Of a stretch of DNA of 32,234 nt, positions 7,431-14,684 are shown piece after piece (position 1 is the first letter of the stretch; the number at the start of each line of letters is the position of its first letter). The stretch covers positions 1 to 32,234 of the forward strand of contig JAAXHO010000111.1 of the NCBI GenBank assembly GCA_012270795.1, in the 5' to 3' direction. A model generated the notes under the pieces. That model made no database searches. It saw nothing but the letters and a program-made list of their open reading frames with translations, and had not been told where the DNA came from. The stretch comes from Candidatus Poribacteria bacterium. Lineage in GTDB: Bacteria; Poribacteria; WGA-4E; WGA-3G. The position numbers were made by a program, and so were the translations under genes.

Positions 7431-8264
7431 ATGTACTACTTAACACGGCAGATTGCCTTTGAAGCGTCTCATTACAATCGGATACCTGAATTGAGCGATG
7501 CCGAGAACGTTGCGTTGTTCGGTGCTTCGGCAAATCCGAATAGCCACGGTCATAATTACGTGCTTGAGGTGATGGTTAAGGGAGATATAGAGGCCGATGA
7601 TGGAATGGTCATCAACTTAACGACATTAGATGTGTTGTTAAAGTCTGAAGTTATTGCGAATTACGACCATAAACACCTAAACAGTCAACATCCGATTTTT
7701 GCTAAAAATCCGCATTTGCAACCGACTTGTGAAAACATCACGATTGAAATTTGGCAGCGATTTATCCCGTCTCTGACCGATGGATTGCTTCATCGGGTTC
7801 GGTTGTATGAGAGTTCAACAGTATTTGCTGATTACTATGGGGAGGGACAGATGGTTTATCTGACTAAGGTCTACGAGTTTAGCGCAGCGCACCGTTTACA
7901 TAGTCATCTGCTCAGTGATGCGGAGAATCGTGACATCTTTGGGAAGTGCAATAATCCTGCTGGACATGGACACAACTATGTGCTTGAAATCACTGTCAAA
8001 GGTGATGTAGATGTGAAAACTGGATTGGTAGCAGGATTGAACCAAATTGACGAGGTTGTTGAAAAGCAGGTTTTTGAGCGTTTTGATTACAAACACCTAA
8101 ATCTTGATACACCAGAATTTGAGAGGCTTAATCCGACATCTGAAAATTTCGTGAAAGTGCTTTGGGACGTATTAGAACCGAATTTACGACCCGTTGTTTT
8201 ACACCGTCTGCGTTTACGAGAAACACCCAAAAATCATTTTGATTACTATGGAGAACCCTCATAA
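7431..8264 (+). CDS. Tandem 6-pyruvoyl-tetrahydropterin synthase/QueD-like protein
   Basis: 277 residues from the ATG at 7431. A TTG at 7410 would add 7 residues; the ATG is preferred because the protein then starts MYYLT, matching the start of the second domain (MVYLT). Two PTPS/QueD domains in one chain. Such enzymes convert dihydroneopterin triphosphate to 6-pyruvoyl-tetrahydropterin or carboxytetrahydropterin with a zinc site. Zinc-type histidines are kept in both: His14, His39 and His41 in domain 1; His154, His179 and His181 in domain 2. The catalytic Cys is present only in domain 2 (FGKCNNP, Cys173); domain 1 has Ser33 (FGASANP). The Asp-His pair is present only in domain 1 (YDHKHLN, Asp79-His80); domain 2 has Asp219-Tyr220 (FDYKHLN). 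Substrate-binding Glu residues look kept in both (CEN, SEN). The gene is 3 nt from folE, so they are surely co-transcribed. Confidence 0.9.
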   Translation: MYYLTRQIAFEASHYNRIPELSDAENVALFGASANPNSHGHNYVLEVMVKGDIEADDGMVINLTTLDVLLKSEVIANYDHKHLNSQHPIFAKNPHLQPTCENITIEIWQRFIPSLTDGLLHRVRLYESSTVFADYYGEGQMVYLTKVYEFSAAHRLHSHLLSDAENRDIFGKCNNPAGHGHNYVLEITVKGDVDVKTGLVAGLNQIDEVVEKQVFERFDYKHLNLDTPEFERLNPTSENFVKVLWDVLEPNLRPVVLHRLRLRETPKNHFDYYGEPS

Positions 8265-8267
8265 TAT

Positions 8268-8876
8268 ATGAAAACTGAACAGGAAACTGAAGCTGATCAT
8301 AAGCAGAAAGTGTCTAATCAGACAGCGAATTTGGAATCTCTCTATACACAGATACTTGAGAATCTGGGCGAAGATCCAAATCGTGAAGGTTTAGTAAGAA
8401 CACCGCTGCGTGCTGCTAAAGCGTTATCTTTTTTGACGAGTGGTTATCATCAAGACATTGATAAGGTATTAAATAGAGCAATCTTTGACGAAGATTTTGA
8501 TGAGATGGTTATTGTCAAAGATATAGAGTTTTATAGTCTCTGTGAGCACCACATCCTACCTTTTTGGGGTAAGTGTCATGTCGGTTATCTTCCAGAAAAG
8601 CGGATTATTGGCTTAAGTAAAATCCCCCGGCTTGTTGACATGTTTGCACGGCGTTTGCAAGTTCAGGAACGTTTAACGCGCGAAATTGCTGAGGCATTGC
8701 AAACTGCCTTGGAGCCGACAGGTGTTGGGGTTGTAATAGAAGCACAACACATGTGCATGATGGCACGCGGTGTAGAAAAGCAAGCTGCAAAGATGACAAC
8801 AAATGCTATGCTTGGCACATTTCGGGAGGATAGTTCGACGCGTGCTGAGTTTCTGAGATGTATCCAAGTTTCATAA
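8268..8876 (+). CDS. folE: GTP cyclohydrolase I (type IA)
   Basis: 202 residues, the normal length. The enzyme opens and recyclises GTP to 7,8-dihydroneopterin triphosphate, the entry step to folate, biopterin and queuosine. Family signatures: [19 protein letters not shown] at 34-52, [10 protein letters not shown] with zinc ligands Cys92 and His95, [15 protein letters not shown], and HMCMMARG with the third ligand Cys163. The first 20 residues are charged and variable, as is usual. It starts 3 nt after the pterin synthase stop; its product is the substrate of that neighbour, which supports a functional pair. Confidence 0.97.
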   Translation: MKTEQETEADHKQKVSNQTANLESLYTQILENLGEDPNREGLVRTPLRAAKALSFLTSGYHQDIDKVLNRAIFDEDFDEMVIVKDIEFYSLCEHHILPFWGKCHVGYLPEKRIIGLSKIPRLVDMFARRLQVQERLTREIAEALQTALEPTGVGVVIEAQHMCMMARGVEKQAAKMTTNAMLGTFREDSSTRAEFLRCIQVS

Positions 8877-9000
8877 TATAACCCAAAATAAGACCGCTCC
8901 TGTTAATTTGGTATTATAGGTTTTTCCACAAATGAACAAGTACAGAACTTGACACAGGGTATTCTATTCCACCTATCAACACCCAACCGAAAAACTTCCC

Positions 9001-9030
9001 TTGACAAACCAACACTCCATCAAGTATAAT
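9001..9030 (+). promoter_or_regulatory. Consensus sigma-70 promoter for the Rpn-type nuclease gene
   Basis: TTGACA (9001-9006), 18-nt spacer, TATAAT (9025-9030). A GGAGAG SD-like site follows at 9052-9057. The hexamers are exact; the spacer is one nt over optimum. The 195-bp gap after folE shows nothing else. Confidence 0.65.
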
Positions 9031-9071
9031 CAATAAAAACCGTTAGAAATAGGAGAGATATAATACATAGC

Positions 9072-9965
9072 ATGGCACAATACGATGAGATCGTGAAGCA
9101 TCTGATGCACCAGTACGCCGATGAGTTCGCCATGTTATCCTTTGGCACGCCCGATGTTCAAGTATTAGAGACACTTGACACCGAACAACATACGGTTAAG
9201 GTGCATCGCAATGACATAACATTGAAGGTGCTATGGCACAATGAGACAGTCCTGCTACATATAGAGGTGCAAACCGATGATAGCAGAGATAAACCGATGC
9301 CGTTGCGTGTCCTCGCTTATGCAAGTGAACTTCTGTTACGTCATGAACTTCCCGTATATTCAGTGGTGCTGTATTTAAGTCCGAAGGCTGGAGAGACTGA
9401 CCCTGGCGGCTATAGTTATGGAAATGATGTCTTTGGTTTGCATCATAAGTATCAGGTGATTCGATTAGCGAATTTAGAAGGTGAATCGTTTTTGGAAACA
9501 GCATCGGTTGGATTGTTACCGTTCATGCCTTTAATGAAACCGCCTACGGGCATGAACGCGGAAACATGGTTGCAAAAATGTGTTGAAAAGACAGAAGCTG
9601 CCCCAGTTGACAAACAAACGCAGGGAACTCTGTTGTTTGCGTTATCTCTGTTAGGTGGCTTAGTCCATGCCCCAAGTTTTTTAGATAAACTTATATTGGA
9701 GGAAATCATGCAAGAATCTCCTTATTACGATATCGTAATTCAGCGGGGTGTTGAACGTGGCGTTCAGCAAGGTTCCCGTGAAACATCCATCAAAAATATT
9801 CTATCTGTGCTAAACGAACGCTTTCCGCTAAGCGATGTGCAACGCGTAGAGCATGCGCTTGATTCTATTGAAGACCTTGATCGTTTGACAGAGCTGCTTC
9901 GCACATCAGTCAAGACCTCTGGTGTTGATGCATTCTTACAAGCCTTGAATGGATCGGAAACGTAA
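9072..9965 (+). CDS. Rpn/PDDEXK-type putative transposase-nuclease
   Basis: 297 residues. The N-terminal about 120 residues match the pattern of the Rpn (YhgA-like, PD-(D/E)XK) family, which are DNA endonucleases linked to RecA-independent recombination. The putative active-site set is Asp48 (VHRNDITLK) and Glu65-Val-Gln67 (LLHIEVQT), with Gln in place of the usual Lys, common in this family. RVLAYASELLLRH is the conserved helix after the core. The C-terminal region (220-290) is helical, with ERGVERGVQQGSRE-like repeats and a DUF4351-like tail (LSVLNERFPLSDVQRVEHALDS). It stands alone between consensus promoter and SDR, interrupting the pterin genes. Members are often present in many copies per genome. 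Confidence 0.85.
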   Translation: MAQYDEIVKHLMHQYADEFAMLSFGTPDVQVLETLDTEQHTVKVHRNDITLKVLWHNETVLLHIEVQTDDSRDKPMPLRVLAYASELLLRHELPVYSVVLYLSPKAGETDPGGYSYGNDVFGLHHKYQVIRLANLEGESFLETASVGLLPFMPLMKPPTGMNAETWLQKCVEKTEAAPVDKQTQGTLLFALSLLGGLVHAPSFLDKLILEEIMQESPYYDIVIQRGVERGVQQGSRETSIKNILSVLNERFPLSDVQRVEHALDSIEDLDRLTELLRTSVKTSGVDAFLQALNGSET

Positions 9966-10094
9966 ACCGATGCATCTCTCCATTGACACCGACCTCGGCA
10001 GTGCATCCGTTGACCTTATGACCAAATAATTATATGCTTTACTAAAAGATTGTAGGAATGCCATACCTACCGTCCACCTACTTTTCTATAAATC

Positions 10095-10841
10095 ATGCAA
10101 AACATTACCAACAACACACTGCCATATAGTCTTAAAGGGAAAGTTGCTGTTATTACTGGTGCATCAAAGGGTATTGGCAAAGCGATTGCGTTTACCTTAG
10201 CCGAGGCAGAAGCGCGGGTTGTTTTAGCTGCGCGTACTCATGATGTTGTTGAAAAGGTCGCAGCGGATATTAGAGAATCAGGTGCGGATGCAATTGCTAT
10301 TCCAACTGATGTTACTGATGTTGACGCGGTGAAAAACCTAATCAAAAGCACATTGGACTCCTATCAAAAGTTGGATATTTTGATAAACAACGCAGGAAAC
10401 GGAATATTTGGGAACGTTACCAATTTTGATACGTCAGATTGGGACAGTGTCATCAATTCTAATTTAAAGGGGGTTTTTCTTTGCACTAAATATGCGCTGC
10501 CATATCTATTGGAACAGGATGGTGGACAAATAATAAACGTGTTGTCTATCGCTGCGAAAGTTGCTTTTCCAGCATCAGGTGCATATTGTGCAGCAAAAGC
10601 AGGTGCACTTGCTTTAACGAAGGTCCTAGCAGCTGAAGTACGAGAGCAGAACGTTCGAGTTACTGCGGTTTTACCCGGTTCCGTTGAAACACCGTTTTGG
10701 GATGATATTTCACAACATCCCGACTTTGAAAAGATGCTGAAACCTGAACATGTGGCGAATGTTGTTCTGTCTGTATGCCAACAACCGTTGGGTATGGTGA
10801 CTGAGGAAGTTGTTGTGATGCCGCCTCTTGGAATTTTGTAG
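10095..10841 (+). CDS. Short-chain dehydrogenase/reductase (SDR)
   Basis: 248 residues, classical SDR. Cofactor motif TGASKGIG at 21-28, the NNAG motif at 98-101, and the catalytic set Ser151, Tyr164 and Lys168 (YCAAK) are all present. NAD(P)-dependent reduction of a carbonyl is expected. An arginine-rich stretch after the second strand (AARTHDVVEKV) suits NADPH. The substrate is not set by sequence: 3-oxoacyl-ACP reductases and sepiapterin-type reductases both look like this. It is the third pterin-compatible gene within 3 kb of folE, which makes a pterin reductase role worth considering, but the family is too broad to claim it. No clear SD. It converges with the transporter genes. Confidence 0.88.
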   Translation: MQNITNNTLPYSLKGKVAVITGASKGIGKAIAFTLAEAEARVVLAARTHDVVEKVAADIRESGADAIAIPTDVTDVDAVKNLIKSTLDSYQKLDILINNAGNGIFGNVTNFDTSDWDSVINSNLKGVFLCTKYALPYLLEQDGGQIINVLSIAAKVAFPASGAYCAAKAGALALTKVLAAEVREQNVRVTAVLPGSVETPFWDDISQHPDFEKMLKPEHVANVVLSVCQQPLGMVTEEVVVMPPLGIL

Positions 10842-10868
10842 GAAAAGGTGTATCAACCCGTAATGCAG

Positions 10869-12203
10869 TTAGGTATTAAATCTACCGAGTCGTCGCCGGA
10901 TGCGAATCTTCTGTATCGCTCGCTTATCAGCAACTAAAATTGTGATAACAGAATCACCAAGTTCCAGTTCCGTGCCGGTTTCTGGGATCGTTCCAGTCCT
11001 TTCAAGGATATAGCCAGCAATGGTACCATAGTTTCCTTGTGGAATAGATAAACCGTAATGTTCCTCTAACACGTTTATCTCAGTTTTACCGTCACATTCA
11101 AGGATGTCTGGTGCGATTAATTGAATGAAATCTGGGTGATCGCGTTCATCCGCAAATTCACCAACGATCTCTTCAATCAGGTCTTCAACGGTAACAAGTC
11201 CTACGACACCACGGTATTCGTCAACAGCAAATACCATCGTATGATGGGTATTCTGAATTTCTTTCAGAAGTGTATTGATATTTTTTGATTCAGGGACAAC
11301 GTGTAGATTTGTACGGATAAAAGGTTCAACTGTTTCAGGTAGGTTTTCTGCATAGATGACATCTAACAGGTTAACAATCCCAACGATGTTATAGATACGT
11401 TCTTCGTATACAGGAAATCTTGAGTAACCGGAATCGGCGGCAATTTGTAAGAAGTCTTCACATGTTGTAGTTTTTTCAATGGCAACAATATCAACAAGGG
11501 GTACCATAACTTGTCGAACAGTACGGTCTTGAAAATTAAGTAATCGGTGAATCATTCGTCGCTGTTCAGTGAGAAGGCTGCCTGATCTTTCACCCATTGT
11601 TGCAAGTAATCTTAACTCTTCCCGTTGCGCATCTGGATTAGGTGGACTTGCACCTCTATCAAAAATCCAGATGAGAAATCTTGTCACTGTTTGAACAAAC
11701 ACAATAAGAGGTGCTAAGAGATATTCAGATAATCGTAACACATAAGCGAAACGGTGTGCCAGTATGTCTGCTTTGACACGAAATATAGTTTTCGGTAGGA
11801 TTTCTCCGAAGATAAGTAGTAAAATAGTGATATATATGATTGAGATTGAACTTTGTAGATTTTGTTGATTTTCTGAAAGATTGGGTAGTATGCTTTCGGT
11901 CAAACGATCTCCAAATAATGAAATCAAGACATTAGCGAGATTTGTTCCCACTAAAGCCAATGCGAGCATCTTATCTGGGGACTCAACTATACGGTGGATT
12001 ATCTTTGCCTTTGTGTCCTCTGTTTCAACGAGTTGGTTGAGTCGACTTTTATTGATAGATACGAGTGCTGTTTCTGAACCTGAGTAGAATGCGGATAACA
12101 CGAGACAGACAAGCACTGCAAATACCAATGAACTGATCAATACGATGAGGTTGACTGTACTACCAGCACCGATGAGAATGAGGGAAAAAACAAAAAATTT
12201 CAA
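10869..12203 (-). CDS. CNNM/HlyC-CorC family membrane protein (DUF21, CBS pair, CorC_HlyC domain)
   Basis: 444 residues. DUF21 membrane domain at about 15-200 with the conserved SGSETA motif at 41-46 and FGEILPKT in a later helix; CBS pair about 215-345 (RQVMVPLVDIVAI, then DEYRGVVGLVTVEDLIEEIVGE); C-terminal CorC_HlyC domain about 360-440 (YGTIAGYILERTGTIP). Family members are implicated in Mg2+ or Na+ transport and ion-stress resistance; older haemolysin labels are not supported. The start is a TTG at 12203, 13 nt after the stop of the paralogous gene, and no ATG lies nearby, so the two form an operon. Confidence 0.9.
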   Translation of the reverse strand: MKFFVFSLILIGAGSTVNLIVLISSLVFAVLVCLVLSAFYSGSETALVSINKSRLNQLVETEDTKAKIIHRIVESPDKMLALALVGTNLANVLISLFGDRLTESILPNLSENQQNLQSSISIIYITILLLIFGEILPKTIFRVKADILAHRFAYVLRLSEYLLAPLIVFVQTVTRFLIWIFDRGASPPNPDAQREELRLLATMGERSGSLLTEQRRMIHRLLNFQDRTVRQVMVPLVDIVAIEKTTTCEDFLQIAADSGYSRFPVYEERIYNIVGIVNLLDVIYAENLPETVEPFIRTNLHVVPESKNINTLLKEIQNTHHTMVFAVDEYRGVVGLVTVEDLIEEIVGEFADERDHPDFIQLIAPDILECDGKTEINVLEEHYGLSIPQGNYGTIAGYILERTGTIPETGTELELGDSVITILVADKRAIQKIRIRRRLGRFNT

Positions 12204-12216
12204 TGCAGTTGCCTTA

Positions 12217-13560
12217 TTATATCTCCATTTCAGGTGTTTCGGATGTTGGGATTCGTAGGAACAACTTTGTGATGATGTTGCCTTCTGTGGCGGTAATTTC
12301 GAATTCTATGCCGTTGTCGTCAACTTGTGATTCACCGACAGAGGGAATTCGCCCAAAAAGCCCGAAGGCATAACCGCCGATAGTATCTACATCATCTTCT
12401 TGGAGTTTGAGATTAAATTGTTGGTTAAGTTCTCGAATGCTCATACGTCCTGTTGTTTCAAGGACTAACGGGTCTTCAGAGTGTTTGATATACTCGGGTT
12501 GGGTATCATTTCTGTCATGTTCATCTGCAATGTCACCGACGACTTGTTCTATAATGTCTTCAGTCGTGACGATGCCGGAAGTGCCGCCGTATTCATCAAG
12601 AAGCACTGCGATTTTTGTTTTTTCGCGTTTGAGTTGCAGCAACAAGACCCCGATTTTGCGAGTTTCAAGAACCGAAATAGGTTCTCGGATCAACGGAGCG
12701 TTTGCAGAAACCTGTTTGATTTGGTCCCGCTTTTTGAGAAAGTCGTCTATCGTCAGCGTATTGATTTCTGTATGTCGCCACTGGGCAAAATCCTTGACAT
12801 AGAAGATACCGCAGATTTCATCAATTTGGTCACGGAATACAGGTATACGTGAAAATCCGGCTTCTTTTGCTTGCTTCACAGTATCTTGAATAGTATTTGA
12901 TGTTGGGACAGCGACAACTTCGGTTCTTGGCACCATAATTTCTTTTGCTTCAATGTCTCGTAATTGAAGGATATTACTTACAATTTCCCGTTCATCTGCG
13001 GGCAGTGCTTCTTCGGGGAAGGTTTTGAAGAATTCTTGTAATTCTGTTGTCGTAATTTTTTCTGTAGGCGTTGACTGTCCGCCAAATAATGGAACAAGTT
13101 TGTCAATGATTCTGCGTAGGAGTGCACGTAGTGGGGTAATGAAGATTGAAAATGCCCACAACGGTGGAGCGGTGAGCTTGGCAAACGCCTCTGCATGCTT
13201 AATAGCAATAGTTTTCGGTGTCATCTCACCGAAGATAAGCATGGGGATTACACTCAGTGCCGTAGCAATCACAAACTGGATAGGTGGAGCAAATTGCTCA
13301 AGTTTTTGCGAGACAAGTTGTAACATTAGTATCGCAAAAGTAACGTTAACAAGGTTGTTTCCAAGCAGGACGGTAATAAACAATCGGCGGGGATTGTCCA
13401 CAAAATTGACAATTGCCGACGTGTTTCCCCGTTTGAGACGTATCTTTTCTATCTGCACTCGATTTAGTGCACACAAAGCTGTCTCAGAACCGGAGAAAAA
13501 ACCGGAGAGAAAAAGTAGACCTACCAATCCAATCAGATAAGGTAGTAGTGGAACTTCCAT
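12217..13560 (-). CDS. CNNM/HlyC-CorC family membrane protein, upstream paralogue
   Basis: 447 residues with the same order of domains as the following gene: DUF21 (SGSETA at 23-28, FGEMTPKTIA), CBS pair (AKEIMVPRTEVVAVP; LLDEYGGTSGIVTTEDIIEQVVGDIADE) and CorC_HlyC (DVDTIGGYAFGLFGRIP). The two proteins are clearly homologous but diverged, so this is an old duplication that may function as a pair or heterodimer. First gene of a two-gene minus-strand operon, divergent from the aldolase gene across 226 bp. Confidence 0.9.
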   Translation of the reverse strand: MEVPLLPYLIGLVGLLFLSGFFSGSETALCALNRVQIEKIRLKRGNTSAIVNFVDNPRRLFITVLLGNNLVNVTFAILMLQLVSQKLEQFAPPIQFVIATALSVIPMLIFGEMTPKTIAIKHAEAFAKLTAPPLWAFSIFITPLRALLRRIIDKLVPLFGGQSTPTEKITTTELQEFFKTFPEEALPADEREIVSNILQLRDIEAKEIMVPRTEVVAVPTSNTIQDTVKQAKEAGFSRIPVFRDQIDEICGIFYVKDFAQWRHTEINTLTIDDFLKKRDQIKQVSANAPLIREPISVLETRKIGVLLLQLKREKTKIAVLLDEYGGTSGIVTTEDIIEQVVGDIADEHDRNDTQPEYIKHSEDPLVLETTGRMSIRELNQQFNLKLQEDDVDTIGGYAFGLFGRIPSVGESQVDDNGIEFEITATEGNIITKLFLRIPTSETPEMEI

Positions 13561-13639
13561 TCTTTTTTAATAAAGGACGATAAATTTTGAAATGTTCGTC
13601 CGGGGTGTAAACCTCAGTTTCGTATATTTTAAAGATTGC

Positions 13640-13662
13640 ACGTTCAATTATAAGATGAACGT
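13640..13662. promoter_or_regulatory. Palindrome between divergent genes, possible operator
   Basis: ACGTTCA (13640-13646) and TGAACGT (13656-13662) form a perfect 7-bp inverted repeat with a 9-nt AT-rich spacer. A second pair, GTTAAAT (13661-13667) and ATTTAAC about 25 nt downstream, overlaps its edge. The region separates the transporter operon from the aldolase gene, a sensible place for a dimeric regulator. No regulator gene is adjacent. Confidence 0.3.
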
Positions 13663-13786
13663 TAAATCTAATTATAACTTGTTAAAGTATTTAACGCAAC
13701 AAAAAAAGTCCCAACAACATAAGTACCCTAACGAACAGTGTGGTGATGGTAATATCATCAGAAAAAAACAGAATAAGGGGCAGCCT

Positions 13787-14428
13787 ATGACCAAATTAGA
13801 TCAGATGCAACGTATTGAGAAAAGCGGGATAGTCGCAATAATTCGGGCAAACAGTTCAAAGGAACTTATTGATGCTGTAGTTGCTATACAAAAAGGTGGT
13901 GTTGATGTTATTGAAATAACGATGACAACACCGGATGCGTTACAAGTCATTGGTGATGTATCAAAACGTTTAGGCAGTTCAGTCTTAATTGGTGTTGGAT
14001 CGGTTTTGGACGCAGAGACAGCCCGTGCTGCGATGCTCGCGGGTGCGGAATTTGTTGTCTGTCCAGTCACCAAACCGGATGTCATAGAAATCTGTAATCG
14101 ATATGGTAAGGTTGTTATACCGGGGGCGTTCACGCCTACAGAGATATTACATGCTTGGGAAACTGGTGCCGATTATGTCAAGGTATTTCCTGCCAGTGGG
14201 GGCGGTTCCTCTTACATCAAAGATATAAAAGCACCATTACCCCAAATTCCGCTCATTCCTACCGGTGGTATCAATGCTGAAAATGCAGCGGAATTCCTTA
14301 CTGCAGGTGCAGCTGCACTCGGAGTCGGCAGCGCGCTTGTTAGTAACGATCTCATCGAATCTGGAGATTTCGATATACTGACAACAAGGGCAAAAAGTTT
14401 GGTTGATGCTGTCAAATCTGTTGGATAA
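13787..14428 (+). CDS. eda: KDPG/KHG-type aldolase (2-dehydro-3-deoxy-phosphogluconate aldolase)
   Basis: 213 residues from the ATG at 13787, which has AAGGGG 6 nt upstream. The frame is open for 65 more codons to 13592, but that extension is low-complexity and would exceed the family length, so it is rejected. Class I TIM-barrel aldolase that cleaves 2-keto-3-deoxy-6-phosphogluconate or 4-hydroxy-2-oxoglutarate to pyruvate plus an aldehyde. Schiff-base lysine in DYVKVFPA (Lys132); general acid/base Glu43 in VIEITMTT. Four residues after Glu43 this protein has Thr where E. coli Eda has an Arg that I recall binding phosphate, so the exact substrate is open. The stop codon lies inside the end of a palindromic repeat, with a strong terminator further on. 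Confidence 0.88.
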   Translation: MTKLDQMQRIEKSGIVAIIRANSSKELIDAVVAIQKGGVDVIEITMTTPDALQVIGDVSKRLGSSVLIGVGSVLDAETARAAMLAGAEFVVCPVTKPDVIEICNRYGKVVIPGAFTPTEILHAWETGADYVKVFPASGGGSSYIKDIKAPLPQIPLIPTGGINAENAAEFLTAGAAALGVGSALVSNDLIESGDFDILTTRAKSLVDAVKSVG

Positions 14429-14516
14429 CCTAAGTTGCACATAGTAGCACAATCTTCCAGATTGTGTTGTAAGGGCACAAACTGGAAGTTTATGCTACAA
14501 GGTAGCAACTTAGGTT
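14427..14516. repeat. Palindromic repeat family 2, copy 1, overlapping a stop codon
   Basis: Ninety bp with perfect 12-bp terminal inverted repeats AACCTAAGTTGC (14427-14438) and GCAACTTAGGTT (14505-14516). The first two bases are the last two of the aldolase TAA stop. The core at 14444-14499 recurs in reverse orientation at 19947-20002 with 54 of 56 bases identical. The core itself is an imperfect palindrome (CACAATCTTCCAG / CTGGAAGTTT). Non-coding. Confidence 0.7.
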
Positions 14517-14560
14517 TATGTGATACCGTTTCTGCATAATAATTTGCCAGTACTAACAAA

Positions 14561-14582
14561 AAAAGTGGGTAAACCCACTTTT
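14561..14582. terminator. Intrinsic terminator after the aldolase gene
   Basis: AAAAGTGGGT (14561-14570) and ACCCACTTTT (14573-14582) are perfect complements, with a tetraloop if the last pair stays open. A-run on one side and T-run on the other make it look bidirectional. It separates the aldolase from the kinase gene. Confidence 0.75.
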
Positions 14583-14587
14583 AATTG

Positions 14588-14616
14588 TTGACAGTTTAAG
14601 TCATTTTTGCTAATTT
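14588..14616 (+). promoter_or_regulatory. Probable promoter for the Ser/Thr kinase gene
   Basis: TTGACA at 14588-14593 (exact), 17-nt spacer, TAATTT at 14611-14616 (4 of 6). It sits directly after the terminator and 69 nt before the ATG at 14685. Confidence 0.45.
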
Positions 14617-14684
14617 CATTAAAGACACAACGGAGAACATTGGAATATTTTTTAACTGAAGGTGCTATTTAGCGCAATACTGCT

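Noticed and set aside
10869-13560. Calling the two CBS proteins haemolysins
   Set aside because: They have DUF21-CBS-CorC_HlyC architecture of CNNM-type ion transporters; the haemolysin name is a historical label.
13592-13786. Sixty-five-residue upstream extension of the aldolase
   Set aside because: Low complexity, rich in Asn/Lys/Gln, and the ATG at 13787 has its own SD and matches family length.
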